The notes beneath the pieces are model-generated. The model did not search any database and was not told the DNA's origin. It saw nothing but the letters and a program-made list of their open reading frames with translations. Positions 35,852 through 46,809 of a DNA stretch of 64,000 nucleotides are shown one piece after another. Origin of the DNA: Aurelia coerulea (Eukaryota; Cnidaria; Scyphozoa; Semaeostomeae; Ulmaridae); assembly GCA_039566865.1 (NCBI GenBank), contig CM076952.1:17504501-17568500 (forward strand). Direction: 5' to 3'. A program made the translations under genes and the position numbers. Each line of letters opens with the position of its first letter. The first letter of the stretch is position 1.

Positions 35852-36000
35852 TTCATAGACGTCGGTTCAGCTGCCTCCCTCGGTATAATTGTTTGTTGTT
35901 TCCATCGCGTCGAGGTCCGTCTGCATAAATCGCTTCCAATCATTTCGGCCCAAACCATGGTTTTCGTAAACACTTATAGCAACTCCAGGATTCATGACCG
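35852..36000 (-). other. Possible non-coding first exon of CK1-alpha (or of an unknown gene)
   Basis: On the minus strand a very good donor (GAA|GTAAGTATC) ends at 35852 after a CpG-richer stretch (GACCTCGACGCGATGG, GGAGGCAGCTGAACCGACGT). It lies 8 kb upstream of the CK1-alpha start codon, on the same strand, and that first coding exon has a plausible 5' UTR acceptor. A 40-codon open frame from an ATG near 35960 also ends at this donor. The link is inference. Confidence 0.35.
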
Positions 36001-36099
36001 TTAGAAATAAAGTAAACACTAAGCGACTAAATGATCAACACAATATTGATCGCGATGGGTTTTACAAAGCGGCAAAAATGACGGCTTATCAATGCCTAA

Positions 36100-36400
36100 A
36101 ATCAGGGTATGGCTCACTGTGGAAAGCACGCTCGTAAGATTTTCAGGGCCTGCTTTCCGAGCGACGAAAGCTATCTAAATAAGGATAAGCGATAGGAATA
36201 GTAATATCATACTCACCCCCAAAATTTAAAACTTTTACATGGTATGTTCTCAATGATATTTAGGCTAAAATGACGGCTTGCGACGGCTAAACTTGAATCA
36301 TATTTTGCTCAGCCCAATCGTTCCGCCATTGCTCCAACTTTCTCTCTCACCAACACAACCGGACTTGGAGTGCATTGTGGGATTGCTTCAGGTGCTAGGT
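36100..36400 (-). promoter_or_regulatory. Possible promoter region upstream of the 35852 exon
   Basis: The minus strand reads CAATCCCACAATGCACTCCA, CCGGTTGTGTTGG and GCAATGGCGGAACGATTGGG, a locally CpG-richer stretch with little repeat content, as is common around housekeeping start sites. No TATA box. Speculative. Confidence 0.25.
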
Positions 36401-36659
36401 GTTAGTTAGTAACTACGTCACAATGTTGTTGTCTCAAGGAGCATTCTTATTGAAATTAATTTCCGGAACCAAAATCATGACCAGTCAGGAAGTACACATG
36501 ATAAGGCTAAACTCCTTGTTTCATGAAAATTTAAAAATTTTCAAACACGAAGTAATTTCAAAAAGCTTCAAACCATCAAATAAACTCCAGTTCTAGGTAA
36601 AATTAGCAAAGAAACTATTTAGTTTGGGGAAGAAAATCTGAAGTGTCTTTACTTACACT

Positions 36660-36925
36660 GGGTACCAGAGCCAACAACAAAATAATAGAAAGAACATACC
36701 AAAGAATGGTACCCAGGATACTTTTTACTTTATTTTCATTTGCTTCATGTATCATATTACTCGGAAAATACTTCTAAACATTCGAAAGCCTTCAAAAACT
36801 ATACTTTGATTTTGATATGTTCACAAGAGCATAGTAGGCGAGTACTGAGCGACTGCATCTGTTGACTTCATGAGACTTTCAGTACTGGCCATATTCTTAG
36901 TTTCTTATGAAAAAATGCGTGCATT
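36660..36925 (+). repeat. Dispersed repeat copy (see 17103 and 54140)
   Basis: TTTACTTTATTTTCATTTGC, GACTTTCAGTACTGGCC and TTCTTAGTTTCTTATGAAAA match 54174-54410 in order and orientation. Confidence 0.5.
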
Positions 36926-36937
36926 AGCAAAGGGAGT

Positions 36938-37560
36938 TTACGGGAGTTTATAGGCACACAGCAGTCCAATTTTTTCGTCCATATTTTTTGATGTTGATTC
37001 CTTGATGTTTACTGGAATGCTGTTCCATGTTTTTTTCTTTGTTAAGAAAATGTCTTTCTTTGATGACTGTCGAGTACCATACTGATGAACAGATGCCACT
37101 GGCGTGAAGAAATCATGGAAATAAGAAGGGGAAGTCCTGTTAATACATTCATTCATAAAATGAAGTAGCTTGAATTGGAAAAGGTCGGAAAGCCGTAAGA
37201 TTTTCAGATCAAGAAAGATGGGAGCAGAAGGTGAGGTGAAATGCTCAAATGCTATGGCTCTTATTATTCGCTTTTGTAGCAAATAAACTGGCTTGATATA
37301 TGCATCATATGTAAGCCCCAAACTATAATACCATACAGAAGAAAAAGAGGAAAGAAAATTATACAAACAAATCAAAACATTGATTGGCAAAAAATGCTGT
37401 ATATTAAAAAACATGCCAGAAGTTCTAGCTAGTTTTTTGGAAAGTTCGACCAGATGATATTTCCAATTAAGATGTTCATCTAAACGCATACCAAGGAATT
37501 TAACATAGTTTGTCCCATAGGTTGCTTTCCAACCTATATGATAACAATCAGGAAGATGTG
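36938..37560 (-). mobile_element. LINE reverse transcriptase C-terminus, 5'-truncated
   Basis: An open frame of 183 codons plus upstream residues: NYVKFLGMRLDEHLNWKYHL, KLARTSGMFFNIQHFLP, VYLLQKRIIRAIAFEHF, and HQYGTRQSSKKDIFL. The FLG-x-LD-x-LNWK-x-H and LQKR-x-IR order marks the C-terminal region of CR1/jockey-type polymerases. It is unusually intact for this window, but the 5' part of the element is missing. Confidence 0.8.
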
Positions 37561-37811
37561 ATGGCTATGTTCTGGAAGGAAAAGAACTGGACTTTTATTT
37601 GAAGAAGATTGCTTTGATTGCTTGCTTTAAGATTGCTTGATTTGAATCTCAATATCGACGAACTGCTTTCAATACCCTAAATATTTTTATGCCAAGGAGT
37701 ACCTTGAGGACAAATTTTGAAATTCTTAATTTCCAGAACGCCAAGACAGAATATGGTTTCCAAGTATTTGATCATTTAATATACTACAACTATTTGCTTA
37801 ACTTTCGTTTA

Positions 37812-38424
37812 ATCCAACAGATTTCAATAGATGTTAGAATTTGGTAGAGGATCACTACACGGAAAAACATCTATTCCATTAAGGCTGAGAAATTTATAGA
37901 GAATCATTAACTGATTTGTTATCAGGGGCGGATCCAGGAAATATTGTGACTAAGATTAGGTTATTTGAAATACTAGGGTGTGGCCTTTTGAAAATAGGCG
38001 TGTACCTAAATAACTAGATACAAGGATCTGACACTCTGACTACTGCTTCAGCAGTAGTCGCAGTAGTCTGGATCCGCCCCTGGATACAGAGGACCTCCTG
38101 CTTTCGTCTTTCTTTTTACTTTCAAAGCTCTTTCACTAAGATGCTGCTGGGCATAAGAAACATTTATGTTGTGGATCCAAGATATATTTGCTGGGCAATG
38201 TGAGATATTTTCAAATGCAGCTGAATATCTTTACTCCTGCAACAGTTACAGCAGTCTAAGTAACTAACGTTTTTGAACTCAGCATTCAATTGTGCATCGA
38301 AACATTGCTATAGCAAATCAATTAATGATTCTCTATAAATGTCTCAGCCTTAATGGAATAGATGTTTTTCTGTAGTAGCGATTCTCTACCAAATTCTCAC
38401 ATCTATTGAAATCTGTTGGATAAA
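37812..38424. mobile_element. Inverted-repeat element carrying a nested hAT-like MITE
   Basis: The arms CCAACAGATTTCAATAGATG... and CATCTATTGAAATCTGTTGG enclose inner pairs (CATCTATTCCATTAAGGCTG / CAGCCTTAATGGAATAGATG). The loop holds a CAGGGGCGGATCC...GGATCCGCCCCTG element at 37923-38082. Confidence 0.6.
37923..38082. mobile_element. CAGGGGCGGATCC hAT-like MITE, copy 1
   Basis: Ends CAGGGGCGGATCCAGGAAAT and the complement of CAGGGGCGGATCCAGACTAC. A second, inverted copy is at 38521-38699 next to a locally duplicated flank. No clear 8-bp TSD was found for either. Confidence 0.65.
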
Positions 38425-38520
38425 AGCTGAATATCTCTATTCCTGCAATAGTTACAGCAGTCTAAGTGACGTTTTTGAACTCAGCATTCAATTGTGCATC
38501 GAAATATTGGTATAGCAAAT

Positions 38521-38699
38521 CAGGGGCGGATCCAGACTCGGGTCGAGACTACTGCGACTACTGCTGAAGCAGTAGTCAGATTGTCATATCCTTGTAGCTA
38601 GTTATTTAGGTACATGCCTATTTTCAAAAAGGCCACACCCTAGTATTTCAGATAAACTTATCTTGGCGGTAGTCACAATATTTCCTGGATCTGCCTCTG
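38521..38699. mobile_element. CAGGGGCGGATCC hAT-like MITE, copy 2 (inverted)
   Basis: CAGGGGCGGATCCAGACTCG ... TTTCCTGGATCTGCCTCTG. The preceding 38425-38520 repeats 38220-38320 (CTGCAATAGTTACAGCAGTC, GAACTCAGCATTCAATTGTG), so a local duplication accompanied it. Confidence 0.6.
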
Positions 38700-39622
38700 A
38701 TTACCTCAGCAAAATAGGGCTGAAGACTTACAACCAGTCACTTTTTTGTACAGTCACTTACAGTCACTTTCATACAGTCACTTTTTTGTTTCCGTTCTCA
38801 TTGAGCTCACCTTAGGACACCTGCGCTATCATTTAACAAATGTGCAGAAAAACTGACCAGCCTTCTGCCAGAAGAAAGCCATGAAAGCCCAATGAAATTT
38901 TAATTTCTCATTACTATTTCTACAACCAAATGTTGACATGGAAATGACGTAAGATAGATAATAGCTTGGTCTCTAAATATAAGGTATAATTTTTTCCATT
39001 GACGAAAGCAAGAATCACTGCCATCAAGTTTTACATTCATTCTAAAAAATTTCCAAATAAATTTTTCTTCAAAAAAGAGACTTTTAGAATTTCTAGATGA
39101 GTAGTATGGCTTGTGGTATGGGTTACAATCAAGTTAAAAAACATTATGGCCACTTTTTCATTATTTTTACATTTTCTTGTCTTCTCTTTGTACTAGGAAG
39201 TTAAGCGCTCGTTTCACTCGCGCTTCAATATTCCTAGCTCATGCGGAAAGCTCTATGACGATATCTGATAATTCACCTTAATGCACAGTAACAGGCTATA
39301 GGAGAAGGACACCTCATAATTGATGAATGCAGCTGTCAGTGGATAGAATGCCAAAACTTCTTGCCATGCACAAAAATGCTACAGCACAAACTTTTGTGCA
39401 GTCATTTATTGATAACTGTATCCAATGTCAAAAGATTTGATAAAAGCAAATCTACACTTAAAATTTTTTTTGCAGATTATCATTTTGGGACCCATTGCTA
39501 AGAAAATTCTCAAAAGCTACCCATCTTTATATTACTGACATAGAGATTAAGTCCGGGTAACGTTCTCCTGGCACAATGCAGAGAAAGAAAGTTTCATGAC
39601 GTAAAAATGAGCTGTGAAACGA

Positions 39623-41198
39623 AGCAAGACTGAATTATGTTTTTTATGCGCGCGCAGATATCCTTCGAAACCGAGGCAATGGTGAAATCAGAATTATTAC
39701 AAACCCTCCTTTCCTCAGTTCTAGAACTGACTACAGCTGAAACCATAACAGCAACAACAGCGAGCATAGGCGAAGGTCACAAGGAAAGAGCTTACTTTGA
39801 AATGCGGAGAACAAACCAAAACAAAAACAAGCCAGTTTAGATACACACAAGGAACCTGCGGAGTTTTACCCAGTATATTAATCGCAAACCAATGTTGCAA
39901 AGAAATGAAATTGTTTAATTCTTAGAAATAAAAATCTCTTGCAAAGCCTGGAGTTTCTGCTCTCTAAACTAACCCTTCGATGGACTAAAACTTCCCGCCC
40001 GACGTGCGTCACTGCGAGTAACATCGACGAGCGAGTAATATTTTCTGAACGCAGTCATGCTTACCTTGAAGTAGAAATTATTCTGTACAATGTGAAAAAT
40101 TAGCTTTGCTCAAAGATCAATTTGCCATAAAGGGAATACAAACGTGAAATCAACGTCACAAGAAATTTGCGACATACTTCAAAACAACGAGAATTTTGCT
40201 CCAATCTATCATAAACTGACCCCCTGGTACATCAAACCAAATTTCAAGTAATCGATACTAACACAGGCTAAGGACGGGGGTATAGTTTTGACTTCACCTT
40301 GAGCTGTTGTCGTTGCTCTCCATTGTTTGCGACTACTAGATTGTAAACAAACAGAGATGGCGGGCTGCGAAATCAGCATAAAACCAACACGCAGATATCT
40401 AATTTTTACGATGTCATCCCCTATTTTCCCGGCAGTACCGATACGATTTTCTGACAGCCAAATAAAATTTCGATCAATACAAAAAGTTTCCTGAAAAGGC
40501 TGCGGCCAGATTTTTTGCAAATTACATAGAAATTCGATCAATTTTGCCTCACTATTTTTGAACCAAAATCTATTAACATTTAAATTTCTTGGCTTGTGAG
40601 GCTCAGAAGAGTCAAATAGGCTTGCAATTCAATGAAATAAACAACAAAGTATCTACCTCTTCAAAAATAATTTGACAACTTGTTTATTTCAAGGATTTTG
40701 AACACTAGGAGGGTTTACTTTGGCAGACCAAAATACTTAGGCCGATAACCATGTGAAGACCACCGGTACTTCGATAGAAAATTGAAGCGTGATCCCCTAT
40801 TTTCCCGAATAGCTCACCTGGCTCAAAATGTTGCTCAGATCTTGGAGAAGGATTTCAGAGATGATGGTAAAAAGGCTGCGGCTAGTTTTGGAGCATTTCT
40901 CAAAACATTAAATCCTTGAATTCTTCGTCTTTTGTGACAATCACCACGATATCTATTCCAGGCGTTTGGAGCCTTTTCAAATGTTTGATTAACTTCAGCT
41001 CTCGTCCAAGTAATCTTCAAGTTCCAACCTGTGCATTTGGCTAAGTACCGAAGACAATAGGCCAATTCCCAGGGGTCGGGAATCTTCGAAAATCTATTGT
41101 CTGTTTTTCCTGGCAGCTTTTCAGATTTACAGATTCCAACTAAATGCGGGGGCGCAAGGTGCTGTTGGTCAGCGGCAAAAACATAATTCAGTCTTGCT
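39623..41198. mobile_element. Mutator-like element with 9-bp TSD, CpG-rich cargo
   Basis: A 22-bp perfect TIR, AGCAAGACTGAATTATG plus T-run, lies at both ends. The TSD GTGAAACGA is at 39614-39622 and 41199-41207. Copy B of the host duplication (about 43674) shows the uninserted site with a single GTGAAACGA. The inside is richer in CpG than its surroundings and holds minus-strand ORFs (40209-40541; 40835 to the right end) and minus-strand donors (TTCAAG|GTAAGC near 40061; CCAG|GTGAGC near 40815), but no recognised transposase domain. Confidence 0.75.
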
Positions 41199-41964
41199 GT
41201 GAAACGATCAAATGTTTGTAAATTTGTCAATAAATTGTATATTTTAAAGTCACCTTTGTAGCTGTGATTTTGGAAAGATAGGGAATACTGAATATGTTAT
41301 GAACATTGTTCACAGTAGGAATTGTAGTATGCAACAGAGATAGGCCTATTTCAAGTTTTCCATTGATAAAATAAGATTAAGAGTAAGACATCTCTGCTTT
41401 ACAGCGTGGGTTGCTACGCTGAGAGAAAAAAGTTCAAGATAGAATAATACCAGATAAAAAGATGGTTGAGTTTTCCAAAAAGATCTTTCTCTTTTTAGAA
41501 AGACTGGTTTGATGTCTCATTTAGCAGCAAGAGAGCTCTCAATTAAGCTCACTTAAACTTAAAGAATCTACTTTTGATCACGCTTTTGATACACTCTAAT
41601 ACAAAATGTAAACTACACTACTTACAAATTCAAATTATTATACGATACATTGAAACGATGGCAAGGGAGCAAAAGGCTATAGCTATATGTTACACAACTT
41701 TAAAGGACAAGTCCAGGGTTGGTATGGTTGATGACAAAACAAAAGATAATACTTTTAGAATTTCTAGATGAGTAGACCTATTTTGAATGATTTGTTGCAA
41801 TTGAATTAAAAAACATTGCGGCCACTGAAGGTTTAATAGCTTTTACACTGTCTTGCTTTCTCTTTTGGGAAGGCAAGCGTTCGCTTCGCTCGCGCTTCAA
41901 CATTCCTGGCTTCCTGCAGAGAGCTTTATGACAATATCTGATAATTCACCTTAATGTACAGCAA

Positions 41965-42279
41965 TGTCTCGTTCAATTCCTACCCTGACCATCCCCCCCC
42001 CCCGGGCAGCCCGGGGGTCAACAAAAATTCCTTGCTCAAATGCCCGGGGGCCGGGGAAAAATTGATGGTCAAATGTCCGGTGGCCGGGCACTGAAAAAAT
42101 GCTATATTCCCAGTCACTGTATAAGCAAAAGCTCCTCGTTCTTGCCAAATGCTACTCAAATGCCCGGGGGCCGGGGAAAAATCTACAGTCAAATGCCCGG
42201 GGGCCGGGAAAATTTGTTGTGCAAATGCCCGGGGGTGTCCCGGGGGGGGGGATGGTCAGGGTAATAATTGAACGAGACA
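41965..42279. mobile_element. Harbinger-like MITE with TAA TSD and 33-bp repeats, copy 1
   Basis: TGTCTCGTTCAATTCCTACC ... GGTTATTATTGAACGAGACA type ends, flanked by CAA/TAA. Copy A of the duplication has one TAA at this point, proving a 3-bp TSD, which fits PIF/Harbinger. Inside, CAAATGCCCGGGGGCCGGGG units repeat every 33 bp and G-runs lie next to the TIRs. Confidence 0.8.
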
Positions 42280-42541
42280 TAACAGGCAATAGGAGAAGGA
42301 CACCTCATAATTGATGAATGCAGTTTTCAGTGGATAGAATGCCAAAACTTCTTGCCATGCACAAAAATGCTACAGCACAAAATTGTGTGCAGTCACTTAT
42401 TGATAACTTTATCCACTGTCAAAATATGCTAACCTTTTTGATAACAGTAAATCTACACTTGAAACGTACCCAGGAAACTTTTAGTTTTTGTGCTGACTAT
42501 CATTATGGGACCCATTGCTAAGAAAATTCTCAAAAAAACTA

Positions 42542-43574
42542 GAGTGGTGTCGCCCATTATGCCCATGTCATCGCGAAGTTCTGAGTTAGATCCAAAAAGA
42601 GCAATTAATGAAAAAACCAAATAGCCAGATCATATCACCAACTAATGGAGAAAAAGATCACAGAGTATCGATTTTCTACGTAAACTCTTTATACTGATTT
42701 TAGAAGATTTTAAAGAAGGGGGTAAAAACGTAGTTTTCTTCTAGCGTCGCCCATTATGGCCGCAGGAGAAACAATAAACACCTCTCTCCGGTAGAAAGTT
42801 TTAATTCGAAAAACAGCTTTAATTACTGTTCTTTGTTTATCAATTGGTACTTTAAACCCAAAAATATCAATAAGAATTAACCTAAATGTCGAGTTTTGGC
42901 AATTGAAATACATGCTTTGAGTCGTTCTAAATCCTTCCTTATATCTTGTGCATATGGATGGATGAGTTTTGGCATAGTTTCTAAAATGAAAATAGACTTA
43001 ATATAATGCTGCATTTTTTAGGTTTCGATGATTTTCCAAGTCAGTAAGTAAGATTTTGACCCAAATTGGTGCTTTTTATAATAAATGTTGCATTTTAATA
43101 TTTTGAAGTGATTGGAAACTTCTCTGGTAAACTGATGGGCATAATGGGCGACGAAAATAGCCATTAGCAGCACTCAGACTTCATAACCTTATTAAATCTG
43201 AATCAGAAGTCACTTTGCTTTAGTTTCATTGTAGATTTCCTCTCAAAAGACAGGACTTCTGAAAAATCAAAGCATATTTGAAAAATTTCAAACCGCAAGG
43301 TGCCGAGCGAACGAATAAGAAGGAAAGAATGTAAATAGAATCATGAAATTTGCAATACTTGAAAGAATCAATTAGAGATATGCACAAACCATCTCGTTGG
43401 GTTTCAATGCAAATGAACTGAAACTTCAGTGAAGGTCAAATCATGATAAAACAGATGTCAGCGAAGATTTTCCGTGCAATTGCAATTTTATTACAAGTCG
43501 TCAGTCCCCTGAAATTTAATTTCTCTTGTTAGCCGGCCATAATGGGCGACCGGCCATAATGGGCGACGCTACTC
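42542..43574. mobile_element. TA-flanked element with GTCGCCCATTATG ends
   Basis: GAGTGGTGTCGCCCATTATG at the left, CATAATGGGCGACGCTACTC at the right, TA on both sides. The empty site in copy A (about 39509) reads AGCTACCCATC with one TA. CGCCCATTATGGC recurs at 42747 and TAATGGGCGACC at 43140 and 43540. 1033 bp, no transposase ORF recognised. Confidence 0.8.
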
Positions 43575-44144
43575 TACCCATCTTTATATTACTGACATAG
43601 AGATCAAGTCTGGGTAACATTCTCCTGGCACAATACAGAAATGGAAAGTCTCATGACGAAAAAATGAACTGTGAAACGATCAAAATGTTTTTAAATTTGT
43701 CAATAAATTGTATATTTTAAAGTCACCTTGGTAGATGTGAGTTTGGGAAGATAAGGAATACTGAATATGTTATGAACATTGTTCACAGTAGGAATTGTAG
43801 TATGCAACAGAGATAGGCCTATTTCAAGTTTTCCATTGACAAAATAAGATTAAAACGTCTCTGCTTTACAATGTAGGTTGCTAAGCTGAGGGAAGAAAGT
43901 TCAAGACAGAAGGATTGAGTTCTCCAAAAAGATCTTTCTCTTTTTAGAAAGACTGGTTTGATATCTTATTTAGCAGCAAGAGAGCTCTCAATTAAGTTAA
44001 GCTTAAAAGAATCTACTTTTGATCACGCTTTTGATACACTCTAATACAAAATGTAAACTACACTACTTACGAATTCAAATTATTATACGATACACTGAAA
44101 CGATGGCACGGGAGCAAAGGCTATAGCTATATGTTACACCTCTT

Positions 44145-44619
44145 TAAAGGACAAGTCCGGGGTTGGTATGATTGGTAATAAAATAAAAGATAATACTGCT
44201 ATGAATGATGTATGATACTTTTTTCCATCATTTTTGGCCTTTTCCTTGTGAAATTACGTGTTCAAATACGGAATGTGAGCGAAGTGACGTCTTTTAGTGC
44301 AAATGAAAACGAGGCTATATGATTGTTTTTGCCTCATTATCGTAGCAAGCCTCTTTATCGTGTTCTTGTGCCATTTTCAATGCATGAGTACACGATAAAG
44401 AGGCTAACAGTGATTAAGAGGCGAAAACAATCGCACAGCCTCCTTTTCATTTGCACGATATAACGTCATTTCGCTCCAATTGCTTATTTGAATACTTAAT
44501 TTCACAAGGGAAGGTGAAAAATAGTGGCAAAAATATGATCTTTGGTATCATACATCATTCATAGCAGTATCACCTTGTATTTTATCATCAATCATACCAA
44601 CCCCGGACTTGTCCTTTAA
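44145..44619. mobile_element. Long inverted-repeat element (TTAAAGGACAAGTCC ends)
   Basis: TTAAAGGACAAGTCCGGGGT, TGGTATGATTGGT and AATACTGCTATGAATGATGT at the left are mirrored at 44550-44619. Its outer left arm is also present at the end of duplication copy A (41697-41751), so the tandem duplication breakpoint falls inside this element. Confidence 0.7.
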
Positions 44620-45132
44620 CGAATGTCCAATCAGTGATGATCAATAAGGCAATGACATCAAAACATCAAAGTGGGGGTAGATATGTCTGAGCTCTTTTTA
44701 CCTTGAAGAGACCCCTGCTTCGTTATCTGGCTATCTCAACATTCAGCTGTATGCTGCAGTAAAGATATGATAGATCTTCTAGCTTCAGTAGTTTTGCAAT
44801 CAAGATTAGATTCACATCATTCGATGAAAGATGATATTGAGGGTGCTGGCGGTGGTGATCGGACACCTAAGGAAAACGAACTATTTTCAATGATTATTTT
44901 GGAATTACAGCGTTTTTAAGCTGTATGAAAGGATGTACGAGCGAGAGAAGGTATCTGAAGCTTTGACAAAGATGAAAAGCTTCATAAATTCTAAACTGAT
45001 TGAGCAAAAGCACTATGACCAATTCAAGAACACTCAGTTTCTTTTAAGGTCTGCAAGATTGTTGCAAAGCAAACGTCTTTTTTCTTATGGTTTACGATTT
45101 AGCAATTTGATGACGTCAAAACTTCAAAACTA

Positions 45133-45499
45133 CCGGGCGTCCCCCAAAAAAGTACTCCTGTTTGAAAAATCACCAAAATTTGCTTACATGCCTGATCTTC
45201 GATTTTCTTTTTTGGTCAAGTAGATCAAGGACCAAAATTGCCGGATCAATTTCTTTGTGCATGTAAAACTTTAGTTTGGTCATAAATGACAAAGAAATGC
45301 GCACTATCATTGGAAATTTTTCAAAATTTTCCTACCTTGCTGCATCAAAAGCAAATATCTTATCATCTGTGAATATTTTTGGGTCTTTGACGGCCTTTGA
45401 CAAAACAACTCAAAAAAGAAACTTGATCAAAGGTTTGATAATCAATATTTTTTTAATTTGGTGATCTTTTTAAACAGGATACTTCTTTGAGACACCCTG
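45133..45499. mobile_element. CCGGGTGTCCC MITE, internally deleted
   Basis: CCGGGCGTCCCCCAAAAAAG ... GAGACACCCTG with TA on both sides; body matches 13594-14116 but is about 150 bp shorter. Confidence 0.7.
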
Positions 45500-45757
45500 T
45501 AGCAGGAAAAATAAAATGCTGTAATACTGAAAATAAGAATGATTTCGAACGATTTCAAAAGTTCTCTTCTTGAGAAAATAGGAAATCACCTAAAGTTTGT
45601 TTGAGCAATTCATTTTGGAAGCAATTGGCAATTCATCATACACCACTAATACGTATCAAAATTTCAAAGTTTTGCAAACATTCGACGTAAGGGCATTTTT
45701 TATAATAAAAAGGACACTCTTATTTGTCTATTGAAAAATCTTGAGGGGCATGTGCCC

Positions 45758-45825
45758 AACCTCGTCCCCAGGGCCTTTTGTCGTATTGGGATGGAGATAC
45801 ACAAAGGCGCTGGGGACGAGGTTGG
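45758..45825. repeat. CTCGTCCCCAGGG hairpin
   Basis: CCTCGTCCCCAGGGCCTTTT pairs with AAAGGCGCTGGGGACGAGG. About 90 bp further on, GGATCCGTCATTCCAACATT pairs with AATGTTGGAATGGCGGATCC (45916-45978). Confidence 0.6.
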
Positions 45826-46760
45826 CTTGTGCCCTTCAGTGTATGGCTTGTGTCATAGACGTAGATACTTCTATGTCTTCAGTCCGTCTGACCGTTCCAT
45901 TTAGGATAGTTCCTGGATCCGTCATTCCAACATTCCGTCAAGAGAGCTCATGATGGAATGTTGGAATGGCGGATCCAGGAAATGGCGGATCCAGGCACTA
46001 CCGTAAAGGGAACAGTAAGATGGATTGAAGAGATAGACTTTGGCTCGCAGTAGTATCTACGTCTATGATTTGACGCCTTTGGCGGTAAAAGGTGCAGAGG
46101 TGATAACGACGTTCATACAAATTTTAGGAAGAAAACTGTTTTCAATGATGTCAGGTGGCCATTATGTGACAGGGCGTGGTAAGTGGTGAAATTGTTTTCG
46201 TCTCGTTTTTGTTTCAACTTCATCATTTTGTTGAATTAGAGATGACACGTTTTACGGTAAATTACAATACAAATTACGTGTAAATGAATGAATTTTGAGT
46301 GAAATCGGTAAAATAAGACGTAAAGGTACACACGGGTCTTTGTTGTCCAGTTTGAGGGGTACTTTCTAGGTTACCTTCGGGAAACGCCCTTATTTGTCTA
46401 TCAAACTCTATAGATAACTACCTAACCCTTCCTTTAGACATGTTTTTAACGGATTCAGGCGAATTTGCTTAATATGAAGACTGAAGACTGACCTCAGAGG
46501 AAAGTGGGGCACTTGTCCCACAATCTCACCCCTCATGGCTCCGCCAAGTCCAGCCCCCTCATAAGCCCCAAAATAATGAATCCTCCTCCACAGCGACTGT
46601 GACGACACTTGAAACTGGAGCTGATATCCCATGATGCGCCTCTTTCCCGCCCCAAAACAGACAAGTAGGCAGTCGGGATTTGCACAAGCAACCACTGCTA
46701 GCGACAAAGATCGTGATCCTTGCCAGTTCCTTCGGCAATAATCCGTCTGTCACGAGAAGC

Positions 46761-46809
46761 ATGAAGATCACTAAAAGCCAGGCATGCCAAATCCTTGGTG
46801 TATCAGAGG
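46761..46809 (+). CDS. J-domain gene exon 1 (coding part)
   Basis: ATGAAGATCACTAAAAGCC to donor G|GTAAGA, MKITKSQACQILGVSE plus one base. A hydrophobic-looking ORF on the opposite strand (46559-46864) is its shadow. Confidence 0.75.

Larger units (their letters stand above)
39085..44197 (+). repeat. Tandem duplication of a ~1.09-kb unit, expanded by insertions
   Basis: Copy A (39085-41751) and copy B (41752-44197) both begin TTTTAGAATTTCTAGATGAG, contain CACCTCATAATTGATGAATG, CTACCCATCTTTATATTACT, GTGAAACGATCAAA and GATAGGCCTATTTCAAGTTT, and end AAAAGATAATAC. Removing the 1576-bp insert in A and the 315- and 1033-bp inserts in B leaves about 1082 and 1093 bp. Divergence is several percent, so the event is not recent. 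Confidence 0.85.

Noticed and set aside
40209..41230. Minus-strand ORFs of 110 and 131 codons as ordinary host genes
   Set aside because: They lie inside a TIR- and TSD-bounded element absent from the sister duplication copy; at most they are cargo. One ORF's start codon is outside the element.
41951..42314. Overlapping Gly/Pro-rich ORFs on both strands (MPGGRGK...)
   Set aside because: They translate the 33-bp repeats (11 codons) of the Harbinger-like MITE and occur again at 47251; not a protein gene.
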